Of a DNA stretch of 64,000 nt, positions 54,336-62,077 are shown piece after piece. The translations under genes and the position numbers were made by a program. Each line of letters begins with the position of its first letter. Position 1 is the first letter of the stretch. The stretch spans positions 496,001 through 560,000 of the forward strand of contig NZ_JAPCZF010000001.1 in assembly GCF_025938095.1 (NCBI RefSeq). Direction: 5' to 3'. The notes beneath the pieces were generated by a model, which was not told the DNA's origin, ran no database searches, and worked only from the letters and a program-made list of their open reading frames with translations. Origin of the DNA: Novosphingobium sp. JCM 18896 (GTDB lineage Bacteria > Pseudomonadota > Alphaproteobacteria > Sphingomonadales > Sphingomonadaceae).

Positions 54336-55696
54336 GCCTTCTTCTCTGCCTTTTTCTTCTTCATCGCGTCGTGGAACTCGTCGGCCCAGCCGGGTTTGAC
54401 GAGCTGTTCGGCGCGCACGAGGCGAAGTTCGCCGTCGGCGACGTCGCGGCTGACCGCCGAGCCCGCGGCGACGATCGCGTCGGCGCCGATCTTGACCGGG
54501 GCGATCAGTGCCGAGTTCGAGCCGATGAAGGCGCGTTCGCCGATCACGGTCTTGTGCTTGAAGTAGCCGTCGTAATTGCAGGTGATCGTGCCCGCGCCGA
54601 TGTTCGCGCCAGCGCCGACCTCGGCATCGCCCAGGTAGGTCAGATGGTTGGCCTTGGCCCCCTTGCCGAGCACGGCCTTCTTCATCTCGACGAAGTTGCC
54701 GATCTTCGACTTCTCTTCGAGCACCGCGCCCGGACGCAGGCGGGCATAGGGACCGACCTCGACCTTGCTGGCGATCGTCGCGCCCTCGATGTGGCAGAAG
54801 GCATGGATCACGACGTCGTCAGCCACGGTGACGCCGGGGCCGAACACGACCTGGGGCTCGATCGTCACGTCGCGGCCGATCTGCGTGTCCCAGGCGAACC
54901 AGACGGTTTCGGGTGCGATCAGCGTCGCGCCGTCATCCATCGCGCGGCGGCGCCGTGCGGCCTGCCAGCGACCTTCGGCCTCGGCCAGTTCGGCGCGGCT
55001 GTTGATGCCAGCGACCTCGTCGGGATCGGCGGTGACGACGACCGCGCAGGTCTTGCCGTCGGCGCCGGCGATGTTGACGATGTCGGGCAGGTAGTACTCG
55101 CCCTGGGCATTGTCGTTGCCGACGCGGTCGAGCAGCGCGAACAGCGCGTCCGAACGCGCGGCCAGCAGGCCCGAATTGCACAGGCGGGTGGCGCGCTCGG
55201 CCTCGGTCGCATCCTTGAATTCGACCATCTTGGCGATCCGACCGTCCTCGGCGATCACGCGGCCATAGGCGAGCGCGTCTTCGGGCTCGAAGCCGAGGAC
55301 CACGACCGCCGGGCTGTCGGGTGCGTGCAGCCGGTCGAGCATCGCGCGCATCGTCTCGCTGCGGACGAAAGGCACGTCGGCGTAGAGCACGAGCACGTCG
55401 CCGTCGAAGCCGGCGAGCGCCTCTCGGGCCTGGAGCACCGCATGGGCCGTGCCGAGCTGGGGTTCCTGCACCGCGATCGTCGCGCGGTCGCCCAGTGCGG
55501 TCTCGAGCTGGTCGCGCCCATGGCCAGCGATGACCACCAGCCGCTCGGCGCCGAGCGCGCCGGCACTTGCCAGCAGGTGCTCGATCATCGGCCGTCCGGC
55601 GATCGAATGGAGGACCTTGTGGCGGTCGCTCTTCATGCGGGTGCCCTTGCCGGCGGCGAGGACGACGAGGGCGAGCGGGGTATCGGTAGCAGCCAT
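54332..55696 (-). CDS. glmU: Bifunctional GlmU: glucosamine-1-P acetyltransferase / UTP uridylyltransferase
   Basis: A 454-residue enzyme that makes UDP-N-acetylglucosamine. The N-terminal uridylyltransferase has VVLAAGKGTRMKSDRHKVLH, QLGTAHAVLQARE, VLYADVPF and NSGLLAARSD. The C-terminal acetyltransferase is a left-handed beta-helix with IGNFVEMKKAVLGKGAKANH and ANIGAGTITCNYDG. The Lys-rich C-terminus (MKKKKAEKKA) ends within the terminator stem. The start at 55696 is 62 bases from the divergent gph start. Confidence 0.98.
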   Translation of the reverse strand: MAATDTPLALVVLAAGKGTRMKSDRHKVLHSIAGRPMIEHLLASAGALGAERLVVIAGHGRDQLETALGDRATIAVQEPQLGTAHAVLQAREALAGFDGDVLVLYADVPFVRSETMRAMLDRLHAPDSPAVVVLGFEPEDALAYGRVIAEDGRIAKMVEFKDATEAERATRLCNSGLLAARSDALFALLDRVGNDNAQGEYYLPDIVNIAGADGKTCAVVVTADPDEVAGINSRAELAEAEGRWQAARRRRAMDDGATLIAPETVWFAWDTQIGRDVTIEPQVVFGPGVTVADDVVIHAFCHIEGATIASKVEVGPYARLRPGAVLEEKSKIGNFVEMKKAVLGKGAKANHLTYLGDAEVGAGANIGAGTITCNYDGYFKHKTVIGERAFIGSNSALIAPVKIGADAIVAAGSAVSRDVADGELRLVRAEQLVKPGWADEFHDAMKKKKAEKKA

Positions 55697-55758
55697 GATC
55701 CTACGCCAATGCCAGCAAATTCTTGCGGTTTCCAGAAGGCCGCGCCATCGACCGACGA

Positions 55759-56433
55759 ATGGTAACATTTCCTTTCGCTGTCGTCGGCTTCGATCTCGAC
55801 GGCACTCTGCTCGACACGCACGAAGACCTGGCCGCCGCGGTCAACCACGCGCTGGCGCTGGTCGACCGCGTGCCGGTGCCCGCGGCGGAAGTTCGCAAGC
55901 TCGTCGGTGGTGGCGCCAAGCTGATGCTCGAACGCGCGCTGACGATCACCGGCGGAATCCCGGAGGCCGAGTTTCCGCGCCTCCATCGCGAATTGCTCGA
56001 ATTCTATGAAGCCAACATCGCGGTTCATACGCGGCTGTTTCCGGGCGGACTGGCCATGCTCGACGGCCTGGCCGAGCGCGGGGTCAAGCTGGCGGTGGTG
56101 ACCAACAAGCTCGAAGGCCTGTCGGTCAAGCTGTTCGCCGAGCTGGGGCTGACCGATCGCTTCTTCACGATCATCGGCGGCGACACCTTGGGCATCGAGC
56201 GGCGCAAGCCCAAGCCCGACATGATCGAGGAGATGATGCGCCGGGCGGGCGAGGGGGCAGGTCGCGCGGCCTTCGTCGGCGACTCGAGCTTCGACACCGG
56301 CGCGGCGCGTGCCGCCGGCGTGCCCTGCGTCGCCTGCAGCTTCGGTTTCAACGACCTCCCCGTCGACGAACTCGGCGCCGCCGCGGTGATCGATCATTTC
56401 GACGAACTGATCCCGGCGCTGGAAGGACTTTAA
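55759..56433 (+). CDS. gph: Phosphoglycolate phosphatase (HAD family)
   Basis: A 224-residue HAD hydrolase. Motif I is VGFDLDGTLLDTHEDL, motif II VVTNK, motif III Lys in RRKPKPDM, and motif IV FVGDSSFDTGAARAAG. The cap domain is C1-type, as in Gph, which salvages 2-phosphoglycolate from DNA repair. Other phosphosugar substrates are possible. The start at 55759 matches the family; there is no clear ribosome-binding site. It is divergent from glmU. Confidence 0.9.
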   Translation: MVTFPFAVVGFDLDGTLLDTHEDLAAAVNHALALVDRVPVPAAEVRKLVGGGAKLMLERALTITGGIPEAEFPRLHRELLEFYEANIAVHTRLFPGGLAMLDGLAERGVKLAVVTNKLEGLSVKLFAELGLTDRFFTIIGGDTLGIERRKPKPDMIEEMMRRAGEGAGRAAFVGDSSFDTGAARAAGVPCVACSFGFNDLPVDELGAAAVIDHFDELIPALEGL

Positions 56434-56454
56434 TTCCTCCGCATCCCAACTTCA

Positions 56455-56543
56455 CCCGTCACCCCGGACTTGATCCGGGGTCCCGCTGCCTTCTGTGACG
56501 TTGCGAAAACAGCGGGATCCCGGGTCGAGCCCGGGATGACGGG
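56455..56543. repeat. 33-base inverted repeat of the CACCCCGGA type
   Basis: The arms 56455-56487 and 56511-56543 pair over 33 positions with 5 mismatches (core CACCCCGGACTTGATCCGGG). Each arm is itself a hairpin (CCCCGGA...TCCGGGG). The 296-base space after gph holds only this repeat and the leader of the next gene. Confidence 0.85.
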
Positions 56544-56729
56544 GATAGGGAGCGCGGGCCAACGAATGAGCAATTGAGGCCATAAGTTAGTGCCCTGCGC
56601 GGGAGGATCGGGATTGCGCATATACGCATTTCGCCCGGGCGGTTTCCCGGTCCTTGCCTCGCCTCGAAGGCCATGCAACCTTGGTTCGGATAGCCGGCGC
56701 GGCCGGCGCAAATCCTCAAGGGAGAGACC

Positions 56730-57599
56730 ATGACCAGCCCCGGTGCCAAATTGCGCGCGCTCATCGACAAGGGCGAGCACTTCGTCTGCGGCGATACCTA
56801 TTCCGCCATCACCGGGCGCATCTGCGAATATGTCGGCTTTCCTGCGGCCTATCTCGGTGGCCACGCCTGCAGCGCGTTCCACTACGCCGTGCCCGACAAC
56901 GGCGTCTATTCGCAGGTCGAGCAGATCGAGCAGGCCAGCCGTATCGCCAACGTCATGTCGATCCCGCTGATCGCCGACGCCGATACCCTGGGCGAGACCG
57001 TGGCCGACGCCTATCACTACACGCGTCGCTACATTCAGCAGGGCATCGCCGGCTTCCATGTCGAGGACGAGCGCAATCCCAAGCACTCGAAGCACGTCAA
57101 CGGCCTCTGGTCGATCGCCGACCAGCAGGCGCGGATCGACGCCGCGCGGCGCGCGCAGAAGGATTCGGGTCAGGACTTCGTCATCATCGCGCGCTGCGAC
57201 GAGCTCTACACGAGCGAGATGGGCGGTGGCGGCACCGGCGATTGGGCCGAGGCGGTCAAGCGCGGCCATGCCTATCTCGAGGCCGGCGCCGACATCGTGT
57301 TCTATCCGCCGCGGCCGGACTGGGTCGGTGATCTGGTCAAGGAATTCGGAACCAAGGTCGCGACGATGGGCTTCTCGGTCCCCGGCACGGCGTTCAACAT
57401 GGCGACCGGCGGCTGGGTGACGGCCGCGGCCAACCACCTCAAGATGATGCGCGAGCTCAAGGACGAGGGCCAGGTGAAGTCGGGCAACTGGAACTTCCCC
57501 GAGAAGTACGAGCTGATCGACCATCCGCTCTACGACGGCCTGATCGAGGAATGGGCCGAGAAGACCGGGCGCCAGTCGCGCCCCAACCACGCGCCGTAA
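56730..57599 (+). CDS. Isocitrate lyase / PEP mutase superfamily enzyme lacking the lyase cysteine
   Basis: A 289-residue TIM-barrel protein of the isocitrate lyase/PEP mutase superfamily: CGDTYSAITGRICEYVGFPA, AYLGGHACSAFHY, IPLIADADTLGETVADAY and GIAGFHVEDERNPKHSKH. The KKCGH catalytic loop of true isocitrate and methylisocitrate lyases is absent: the equivalent site reads NPKHSKH. It is therefore more like the hydrolase, mutase or decarboxylase members (such as oxaloacetate decarboxylase), with substrate unknown. A GGGAGAGA ribosome-binding site precedes the start. It opens the catabolic island; the short-chain dehydrogenase follows after 144 bases. Confidence 0.85.
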   Translation: MTSPGAKLRALIDKGEHFVCGDTYSAITGRICEYVGFPAAYLGGHACSAFHYAVPDNGVYSQVEQIEQASRIANVMSIPLIADADTLGETVADAYHYTRRYIQQGIAGFHVEDERNPKHSKHVNGLWSIADQQARIDAARRAQKDSGQDFVIIARCDELYTSEMGGGGTGDWAEAVKRGHAYLEAGADIVFYPPRPDWVGDLVKEFGTKVATMGFSVPGTAFNMATGGWVTAAANHLKMMRELKDEGQVKSGNWNFPEKYELIDHPLYDGLIEEWAEKTGRQSRPNHAP

Positions 57600-57606
57600 G
57601 AAGCTC

Positions 57607-57717
57607 CGTCGTCCCCGCGAGACGTAGTCGACCAAAGGTCAAAGCGGGGACCTCTATCGATCGTTTCTGACGCCGGGGAAATACCGGCGAAAGGTGCCCG
57701 TTTGCGCGGGGATGACG
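57607..57717. repeat. Diverged inverted repeat between two island genes
   Basis: CGTCGTCCCCGC (57607-57618) and GCGGGGATGACG (57706-57717) pair with one G-U/mismatch position. Further partly complementary GC blocks lie inside. It appears to be a degraded copy of the CGTC-CCCC palindrome type and occupies most of the 144 bases between the lyase-family gene and the dehydrogenase gene. Confidence 0.6.
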
Positions 57718-57743
57718 AGTTGTGACTTTTTGGGAGAGAGATC

Positions 57744-58550
57744 ATGAGCAGCACCGATATGCTCGGCCTGACCGGCAAGGTTGGGATCGTCTGGGGCGGC
57801 GGCTTCGGCATGGGCGAGCGTAGCTCGCTGCGGCTGGCCGAGGCGGGGGCGGCGGTCGCCGTCGTCGACCTCATCCAGGAGCGCGCAGAGAATGTCGCGG
57901 CCGAGATCAACGCCAATGGCGGCACGGCCGTGGCGCTGACCGCGGACTGCACCGACGAGGCTAGCACCCAGGCCGCGCTCGACGCGGCCGAGGCAGCGCT
58001 CGGGCCGGTCGACGTGATGATCACGGTCATCGGCCTCGGCGTCTGGGGCCAACTGCTCGACTTCACGATGGAGCAGTGGATGGAGTCGCACCGGCTCAAC
58101 CTGACCTCGTTCTTCCTGCCGGCGCGCGCCGTGGCGCGGTCGCTGGTCAGGAACGGCAAACCCGGCGCGATCGCCTGCGTCAGCTCGGTCTCGGGCCTGA
58201 CCGCGGCGCCCAACCACGGCGGCTACGGCGCGGCCAAGGCGGGCATGATCAACCTCGTGCGGACCATGGCCAACGAGTGGGGCCAGTACGGCATCCGGGT
58301 GAACGCGGCCATGCCCGGCGCCGCCGCGACGCCGCGGCTCGAGATGCCGCCCGCCGCGCTCGAGAAGTTCAAGGAGATGCTGCCGCTGCAGCGCCCGGCC
58401 GAGCCCGACGAACTGGCCAAGGCGCTGGTGTTCCTCGTCTCGGACATGGCCAGCTACATCACCGGCGACAATCTGCGCGTCGATGGCGGCTGGACCTCGC
58501 GCTTCCTGATGCAAGGCGGGACGGGGAGCATGTCGAAGGCGGCGAAGTAG
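57744..58550 (+). CDS. Atypical short-chain dehydrogenase
   Basis: A 268-residue SDR with the catalytic Ser-Tyr-Lys (SSVSGLTAAPNHGGYGAAKA) and C-terminal ITGDNLRVDGGWTSRF intact. The cofactor loop is unusual (IVWGGGFGMGERSSLRL in place of TGxxxGxG), and the structural NNAG motif is replaced by VMITVIGLGVWG. It may bind cofactor differently. GGGAGAGA precedes the start. It is in the same direction as the lyase-family gene and probably co-transcribed. Confidence 0.85.
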   Translation: MSSTDMLGLTGKVGIVWGGGFGMGERSSLRLAEAGAAVAVVDLIQERAENVAAEINANGGTAVALTADCTDEASTQAALDAAEAALGPVDVMITVIGLGVWGQLLDFTMEQWMESHRLNLTSFFLPARAVARSLVRNGKPGAIACVSSVSGLTAAPNHGGYGAAKAGMINLVRTMANEWGQYGIRVNAAMPGAAATPRLEMPPAALEKFKEMLPLQRPAEPDELAKALVFLVSDMASYITGDNLRVDGGWTSRFLMQGGTGSMSKAAK

Positions 58551-58557
58551 GGCGACC

Positions 58558-58667
58558 AGATCCTCCCCCTGTGGTGGAGGGGGCGCGGTAACAGGGTAGG
58601 TTTGCATTCGACCGCGCCCCCTCCGTCAGCCCTGCGGGCTGCCACCTCCCCTGGAAGGGGAGGATCT
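58558..58667. repeat. Intergenic palindromic element related to the cysS insert
   Basis: An outer AGATCCTCCCC / GGGGAGGATCT pair (58558-58568, 58657-58667) and an inner perfect 14-bp pair (58576-58589, 58611-58624, GGAGGGGGCGCGGT core) frame a 21-base loop. The right arm has the same module order as the repeat within cysS: CCCCCTCCGTCAGC, a small hairpin, CTGCCACCTCCCC, then AGGGGAGGATC. It lies between two convergent dehydrogenase genes. Confidence 0.9.
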
Positions 58668-58672
58668 TGCGC

Positions 58673-59434
58673 TCAATTCAACGGATCCCGGTAAGGCCCG
58701 GCCAGGTGCCCGCCGTCGACGAGCAGCTCCGATCCTGTGCAATAGGCGCTCTCGTCCGAGGCGAAGAACAGCACGGCGTTGGCGATGTCCTCGACCCGCG
58801 CCATGCGCTTGATCGGCTGGCGCGCGATCGCCTTTTCGAGCCGCGCCATGGCCACCGGATGCATCGCCCGCTCGTGCGTGCAGTCGACGATCCCCGGGTG
58901 CACCGAGTTCACGCGGATGCCGCGTTCGCCGAGTTCGAGCGCCAGCGCCTTGGTCATGCCGGTGACGGCGAACTTGGTGGCGACGTAGGAGCTGAGGTGC
59001 GACACGCCGGCGAGCCCGTCGATCGACGAGATGTTGACGATCGAACCACCACCCCGTTCGGCCAGCGCCGGCACCGCCGCGCGCACGCCCAGCCAGACGC
59101 CGTTGAGATTGAGATCGACGACCTTCTGGTGCGCGGCGACTGGCGTGGTCTCGATCGGGCCGCCGGTGCCATCGCCGGCATTGTTGACGAGTACGTCGAG
59201 CCCGCCGTGATCGGCTACTATCCGCTCGACCGCGGCGCTCCAGCTATCGGGATCGGTGACGTCGAGCGCGACGAAGCCCGCGCCGATGCTCGCCGCCAGC
59301 GCCTGGCCTTTCTCGCGCTGGATGTCGCCGATCACCACCACGGCGTCGTGCTCGCGGAACTTGCGCGCGATCGCCGCGCCGATGCCCTGCGCGCTGCCCG
59401 TCACCAGCGCAACCTTGCCCGAAAGCCTGCCCAT
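58673..59434 (-). CDS. Short-chain dehydrogenase (classical SDR)
   Basis: A 253-residue SDR. The cofactor motif is VTGSAQGIGAAIARKFREHD, followed by VIGDIQREKG (the Asp favours NAD+). The structural NNAG motif is VLVNNAGDG and the catalytic Ser-Tyr-Lys lies in NISSIDGLAGVSHLSSYVATK. The C-terminal CTGSELLVDGGHLAGPY resembles 3-alpha(20-beta)-hydroxysteroid dehydrogenase-like SDRs. It is the only enzyme of the island on the minus strand and is divergent from the monooxygenase at 59599. Confidence 0.9.
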   Translation of the reverse strand: MGRLSGKVALVTGSAQGIGAAIARKFREHDAVVVIGDIQREKGQALAASIGAGFVALDVTDPDSWSAAVERIVADHGGLDVLVNNAGDGTGGPIETTPVAAHQKVVDLNLNGVWLGVRAAVPALAERGGGSIVNISSIDGLAGVSHLSSYVATKFAVTGMTKALALELGERGIRVNSVHPGIVDCTHERAMHPVAMARLEKAIARQPIKRMARVEDIANAVLFFASDESAYCTGSELLVDGGHLAGPYRDPLN

Positions 59435-59598
59435 CGATCGTCTCCCATGCGGGCTCCGCCAGAATCGGCCCGCTCGCCGTCAGCCTAGTTGCCCGCACCG
59501 GCAATGGAACCGCGTGCGGGCTTGTCGCGGCCCGAAGAGCGGTGTTCCATATATACGCAAGAGAGCGCGAGCAGGCGCCGCTGCGGGAGAGACGCGCG

Positions 59599-60519
59599 AT
59601 GAAGCTGGGCATCACGACCAACTACACCTGGTTCGGCCCGCCGGTGACCGCACTGGCGCAGGCGATCGAGTCGCTGGGCTTCGAGTCGATGTGGATGGGC
59701 GAGCATCCGATCATCCCGGTCGCCGCCGCCGAGGCCGAGCGCTACGGCGTGCCGCTACCGCCGAACTACCGGCACATGCCTGCGTTGTTCGTCAGTCTCG
59801 CGGCCGCGGCAGCGGTGACGAGCAAGATCCGGCTCGGCACCAACATCTGCATCGTCCCCCAGCGCAATCCGCTGCTGCTGGCCAAGGAGGTGGCGACGCT
59901 CGACCGTATCTCGGGCGGGCGCGTGAGCTTCGCCTATGGCACCGGCTGGATCGAGGAAGAGGCGCCGGTCTTCGGCTATCGCTTCGACAAGCGGCTGGGT
60001 CGCACGCTCGATTTCATGCGCGCGGTCCAGGCGCTCTGGGCCGAGGGCGACCACGGCTACGAGGGCAAGCACGTCTCGTTCCCACCGGTCCATTGCTATC
60101 CCAAGCCCTTGCAGAAGAAGCTGCCCGTGTTGATCGGCTCGGGCAACGACAAGACCGACAACACCAAGATCTTGCGCCGCGTCGCGCGCACGGCCGATGG
60201 CTGGCTGCCCTCGTTCCTGAGCCCCGCGCAGATGCGCGAGCAGCTCGGCCTGCTGCGCGAATTCTGCGAGGAGGAGGGCCGCGACTTCGCCGCGCTCGAC
60301 ATCTCGCTGATCGTACCCGCCATCAGCTTCGGCGTCGGCGACCTGCCGCCCTGGGGCGCCGGGGCCTATGACGATCTCGAACCGGTGAACGCGCGCGAAC
60401 TCGTCGAGGAATACGAGGAGGCCGGGGTGCAGCGCATCCTCGTCGGGGTCAACGATATGGAGGACGACAGCGCGTTCAAGGCGCTCGAGGACGTCGCGCG
60501 CGGGATGGGGCTGTTGTGA
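59599..60519 (+). CDS. Luciferase-like (LLM) flavin- or F420-dependent oxidoreductase
   Basis: A 306-residue TIM-barrel oxidoreductase of the luciferase-like family: GITTNYTWFGPPVTALAQAI, FESMWMGEHPIIP, IRLGTNICIVPQRNPLLLAK, LDRISGGRVSFAYGTGW and ILRRVARTADGWLPSFL. The pattern fits the TIGR03619-type group often annotated F420-dependent. It could be an FMN monooxygenase or an F420-dependent reductase; sequence alone does not decide. GGGAGAGA precedes the start at 59599. The stop overlaps the next SDR (GTGA), so the two enzymes are probably made together. Confidence 0.88.
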   Translation: MKLGITTNYTWFGPPVTALAQAIESLGFESMWMGEHPIIPVAAAEAERYGVPLPPNYRHMPALFVSLAAAAAVTSKIRLGTNICIVPQRNPLLLAKEVATLDRISGGRVSFAYGTGWIEEEAPVFGYRFDKRLGRTLDFMRAVQALWAEGDHGYEGKHVSFPPVHCYPKPLQKKLPVLIGSGNDKTDNTKILRRVARTADGWLPSFLSPAQMREQLGLLREFCEEEGRDFAALDISLIVPAISFGVGDLPPWGAGAYDDLEPVNARELVEEYEEAGVQRILVGVNDMEDDSAFKALEDVARGMGLL

Positions 60520-61292
60520 ACGGCCCGTTCGATCGCCTGAGCCTCGCGGGCCGCGTCGTCCTGATCACCGGCGCGACCGGCGGCATCGGCAGCGAGACGG
60601 CGCGGCTCTGCGCCGCGCGCGGTGCCAAAGTGGCGATCGCCGATCTCGACGCGGTCGCCTGCGAGCGCCTGGCCGAGGCCATCCGCGCCGACGGCGGCGA
60701 GGCCATGGCGATCCGTGTCGACGTGACCCAGGAAGAAGACGTGCAGGCCATGGTCGCGCAGGTGGTCGCTCGGTTCGGCGGCCTGCATGCGGCGTTCAAC
60801 AATGCCGGGATCAACGCGGGCAACGCCCTGCTCGACGGCATGGCCCTGGCGCAGTGGCAGCGCAGCCTCGCGGTCAATCTGACCGGGGTGTTCCTTTGCA
60901 TGAAGCACGAGATCGCGCATATGCTGGCCCATGGTGGCGGGGCGATCGTCAACACGTCCTCGGCCGCGGGCGCGGTGGGCATGGCCTGGTCGGCCGACTA
61001 CGTGTCCGCCAAGCACGGCGTCGTCGGCGCCACGCGCGCGGCGGCGGTCGAGACCGGCGGCAAGGGCATTCGCGTCAATGCGATCCTGCCGGGCGCGATC
61101 GAGACACGGATGTTCACCGACGCGCTGGGCACCAATCCAGACCTGCGGCGGATGACCGAAGCCGGCCATCCGATCGGGCGTGTCGGCGCGCCGCACGAAG
61201 TGGCCGAGACCGCGGCCTTCCTGCTGTCCGATGCGGCTTCTTTCATCACTGGCGCCTGCATCATGGTCGACGGCGGCTTTACGACGCAGTGA
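60516..61292 (+). CDS. Short-chain dehydrogenase coupled to the LLM gene
   Basis: A 258-residue classical SDR starting with GTG. It has VLITGATGGIGSETARLCAA, ADLDAVACERLAE, AFNNAGINAG and TSSAAGAVGMAWSADYVSAK, with FITGACIMVDGGFTTQ at the end. The gene overlaps its upstream partner by 4 bases and its 3' end overlaps the convergent tetR gene by 14 bases. Likely role: oxidation or reduction of an alcohol/ketone intermediate of the island's pathway (inference). Confidence 0.9.
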   Translation: MNGPFDRLSLAGRVVLITGATGGIGSETARLCAARGAKVAIADLDAVACERLAEAIRADGGEAMAIRVDVTQEEDVQAMVAQVVARFGGLHAAFNNAGINAGNALLDGMALAQWQRSLAVNLTGVFLCMKHEIAHMLAHGGGAIVNTSSAAGAVGMAWSADYVSAKHGVVGATRAAAVETGGKGIRVNAILPGAIETRMFTDALGTNPDLRRMTEAGHPIGRVGAPHEVAETAAFLLSDAASFITGACIMVDGGFTTQ

Positions 61293-61863
61293 GCCGGGCG
61301 GCCGCGAGTGCCGCCTCCACGCCTTCGGCCAGGGTGGCGCGGATGATCTCGACGGGCCAGTCCTGTGGCGCGACGATCGCCTGGAGCGAAATGCCCTGAA
61401 CGATCGAGTTGAGCAGGCGGCTGGCCTTGGCGAGATCGTGGCCCACGCCATGCCGCGCGCGCAGCAGGCGTTCGATGTCGGCGATCCCGGCGGCCGTGGC
61501 GTCGCGGATGATCGCGGCCAGGCTCTCGTCGCGCGCGGCGGCTTCCCAGAAGGCCAGATAGGCGCGCCAGCGGCGGACGTTGGCCGGGCACCAGGCGGTG
61601 AAGGTCAGCAGCGCATGAACGGGATCGTCGGGTTGCTCGACGAAAGCCTGGTCGAAGCGCTCGTCGCCCTGGGCGGAAAGCACGGCGAAGGTCCAGACGA
61701 GCAGGTCCTGCTTGCTCGCGAAATAGTGGGTCACCGCTGCAGTCGAGAACCGGGCCTGCGCGGCGATCCGCCGGATCGTCGCCGCGCCGATGCCCTCGGC
61801 CGCGATCACGTCGATCGCGATCTCGGCGATATGGCGGCGGCGGGCGTCATGGTCGGTGGCCAT
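61279..61863 (-). CDS. TetR-family transcriptional repressor
   Basis: A 194-residue regulator. The N-terminal helix-turn-helix is GAATIRRIAAQARFSTAAVT, then HYFASKQDLL. The ligand domain is all-helical, with WCPANVRRWRAYLAFWEAAA resembling BetI-type TetR proteins. It is divergent from the monooxygenase gene at 62078, with a 24-base palindrome 115 bases upstream of its start that is a strong operator candidate. The 3' end overlaps the convergent dehydrogenase by 14 bases. Confidence 0.9.
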   Translation of the reverse strand: MATDHDARRRHIAEIAIDVIAAEGIGAATIRRIAAQARFSTAAVTHYFASKQDLLVWTFAVLSAQGDERFDQAFVEQPDDPVHALLTFTAWCPANVRRWRAYLAFWEAAARDESLAAIIRDATAAGIADIERLLRARHGVGHDLAKASRLLNSIVQGISLQAIVAPQDWPVEIIRATLAEGVEAALAAARLTAS

Positions 61864-61977
61864 CGGCAGCAGATCCGGCAGGTGGGCGGCGGATACAAGC
61901 TTTCAGGCTCTGCCCCCGACGGCAAGCGATGTTGCCTCGATACGAAGCGCGGCGAGCCCGCGGAATTGAATCGCTTG

Positions 61978-62001
61978 GGTTTAAAACGCGCGTTGTAAAC
62001 C
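61978..62001. promoter_or_regulatory. 24-base palindrome, probable TetR operator
   Basis: GGTTTA-a-AACGCGCGTT-g-TAAACC is a near-perfect palindrome: 11 of 12 pairs match, with a single non-pairing position. It lies midway in the 214-base divergent region between tetR and the LLM monooxygenase gene. TetR-family repressors usually bind such sites and control both directions. Confidence 0.72.
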
Positions 62002-62077
62002 GTGCCAGAAAATCGTGTTGAATTACCGGCGTTTATCGCGAGTTTCGGGGGCACGAGAAAATACGAGAGAGGATCTC

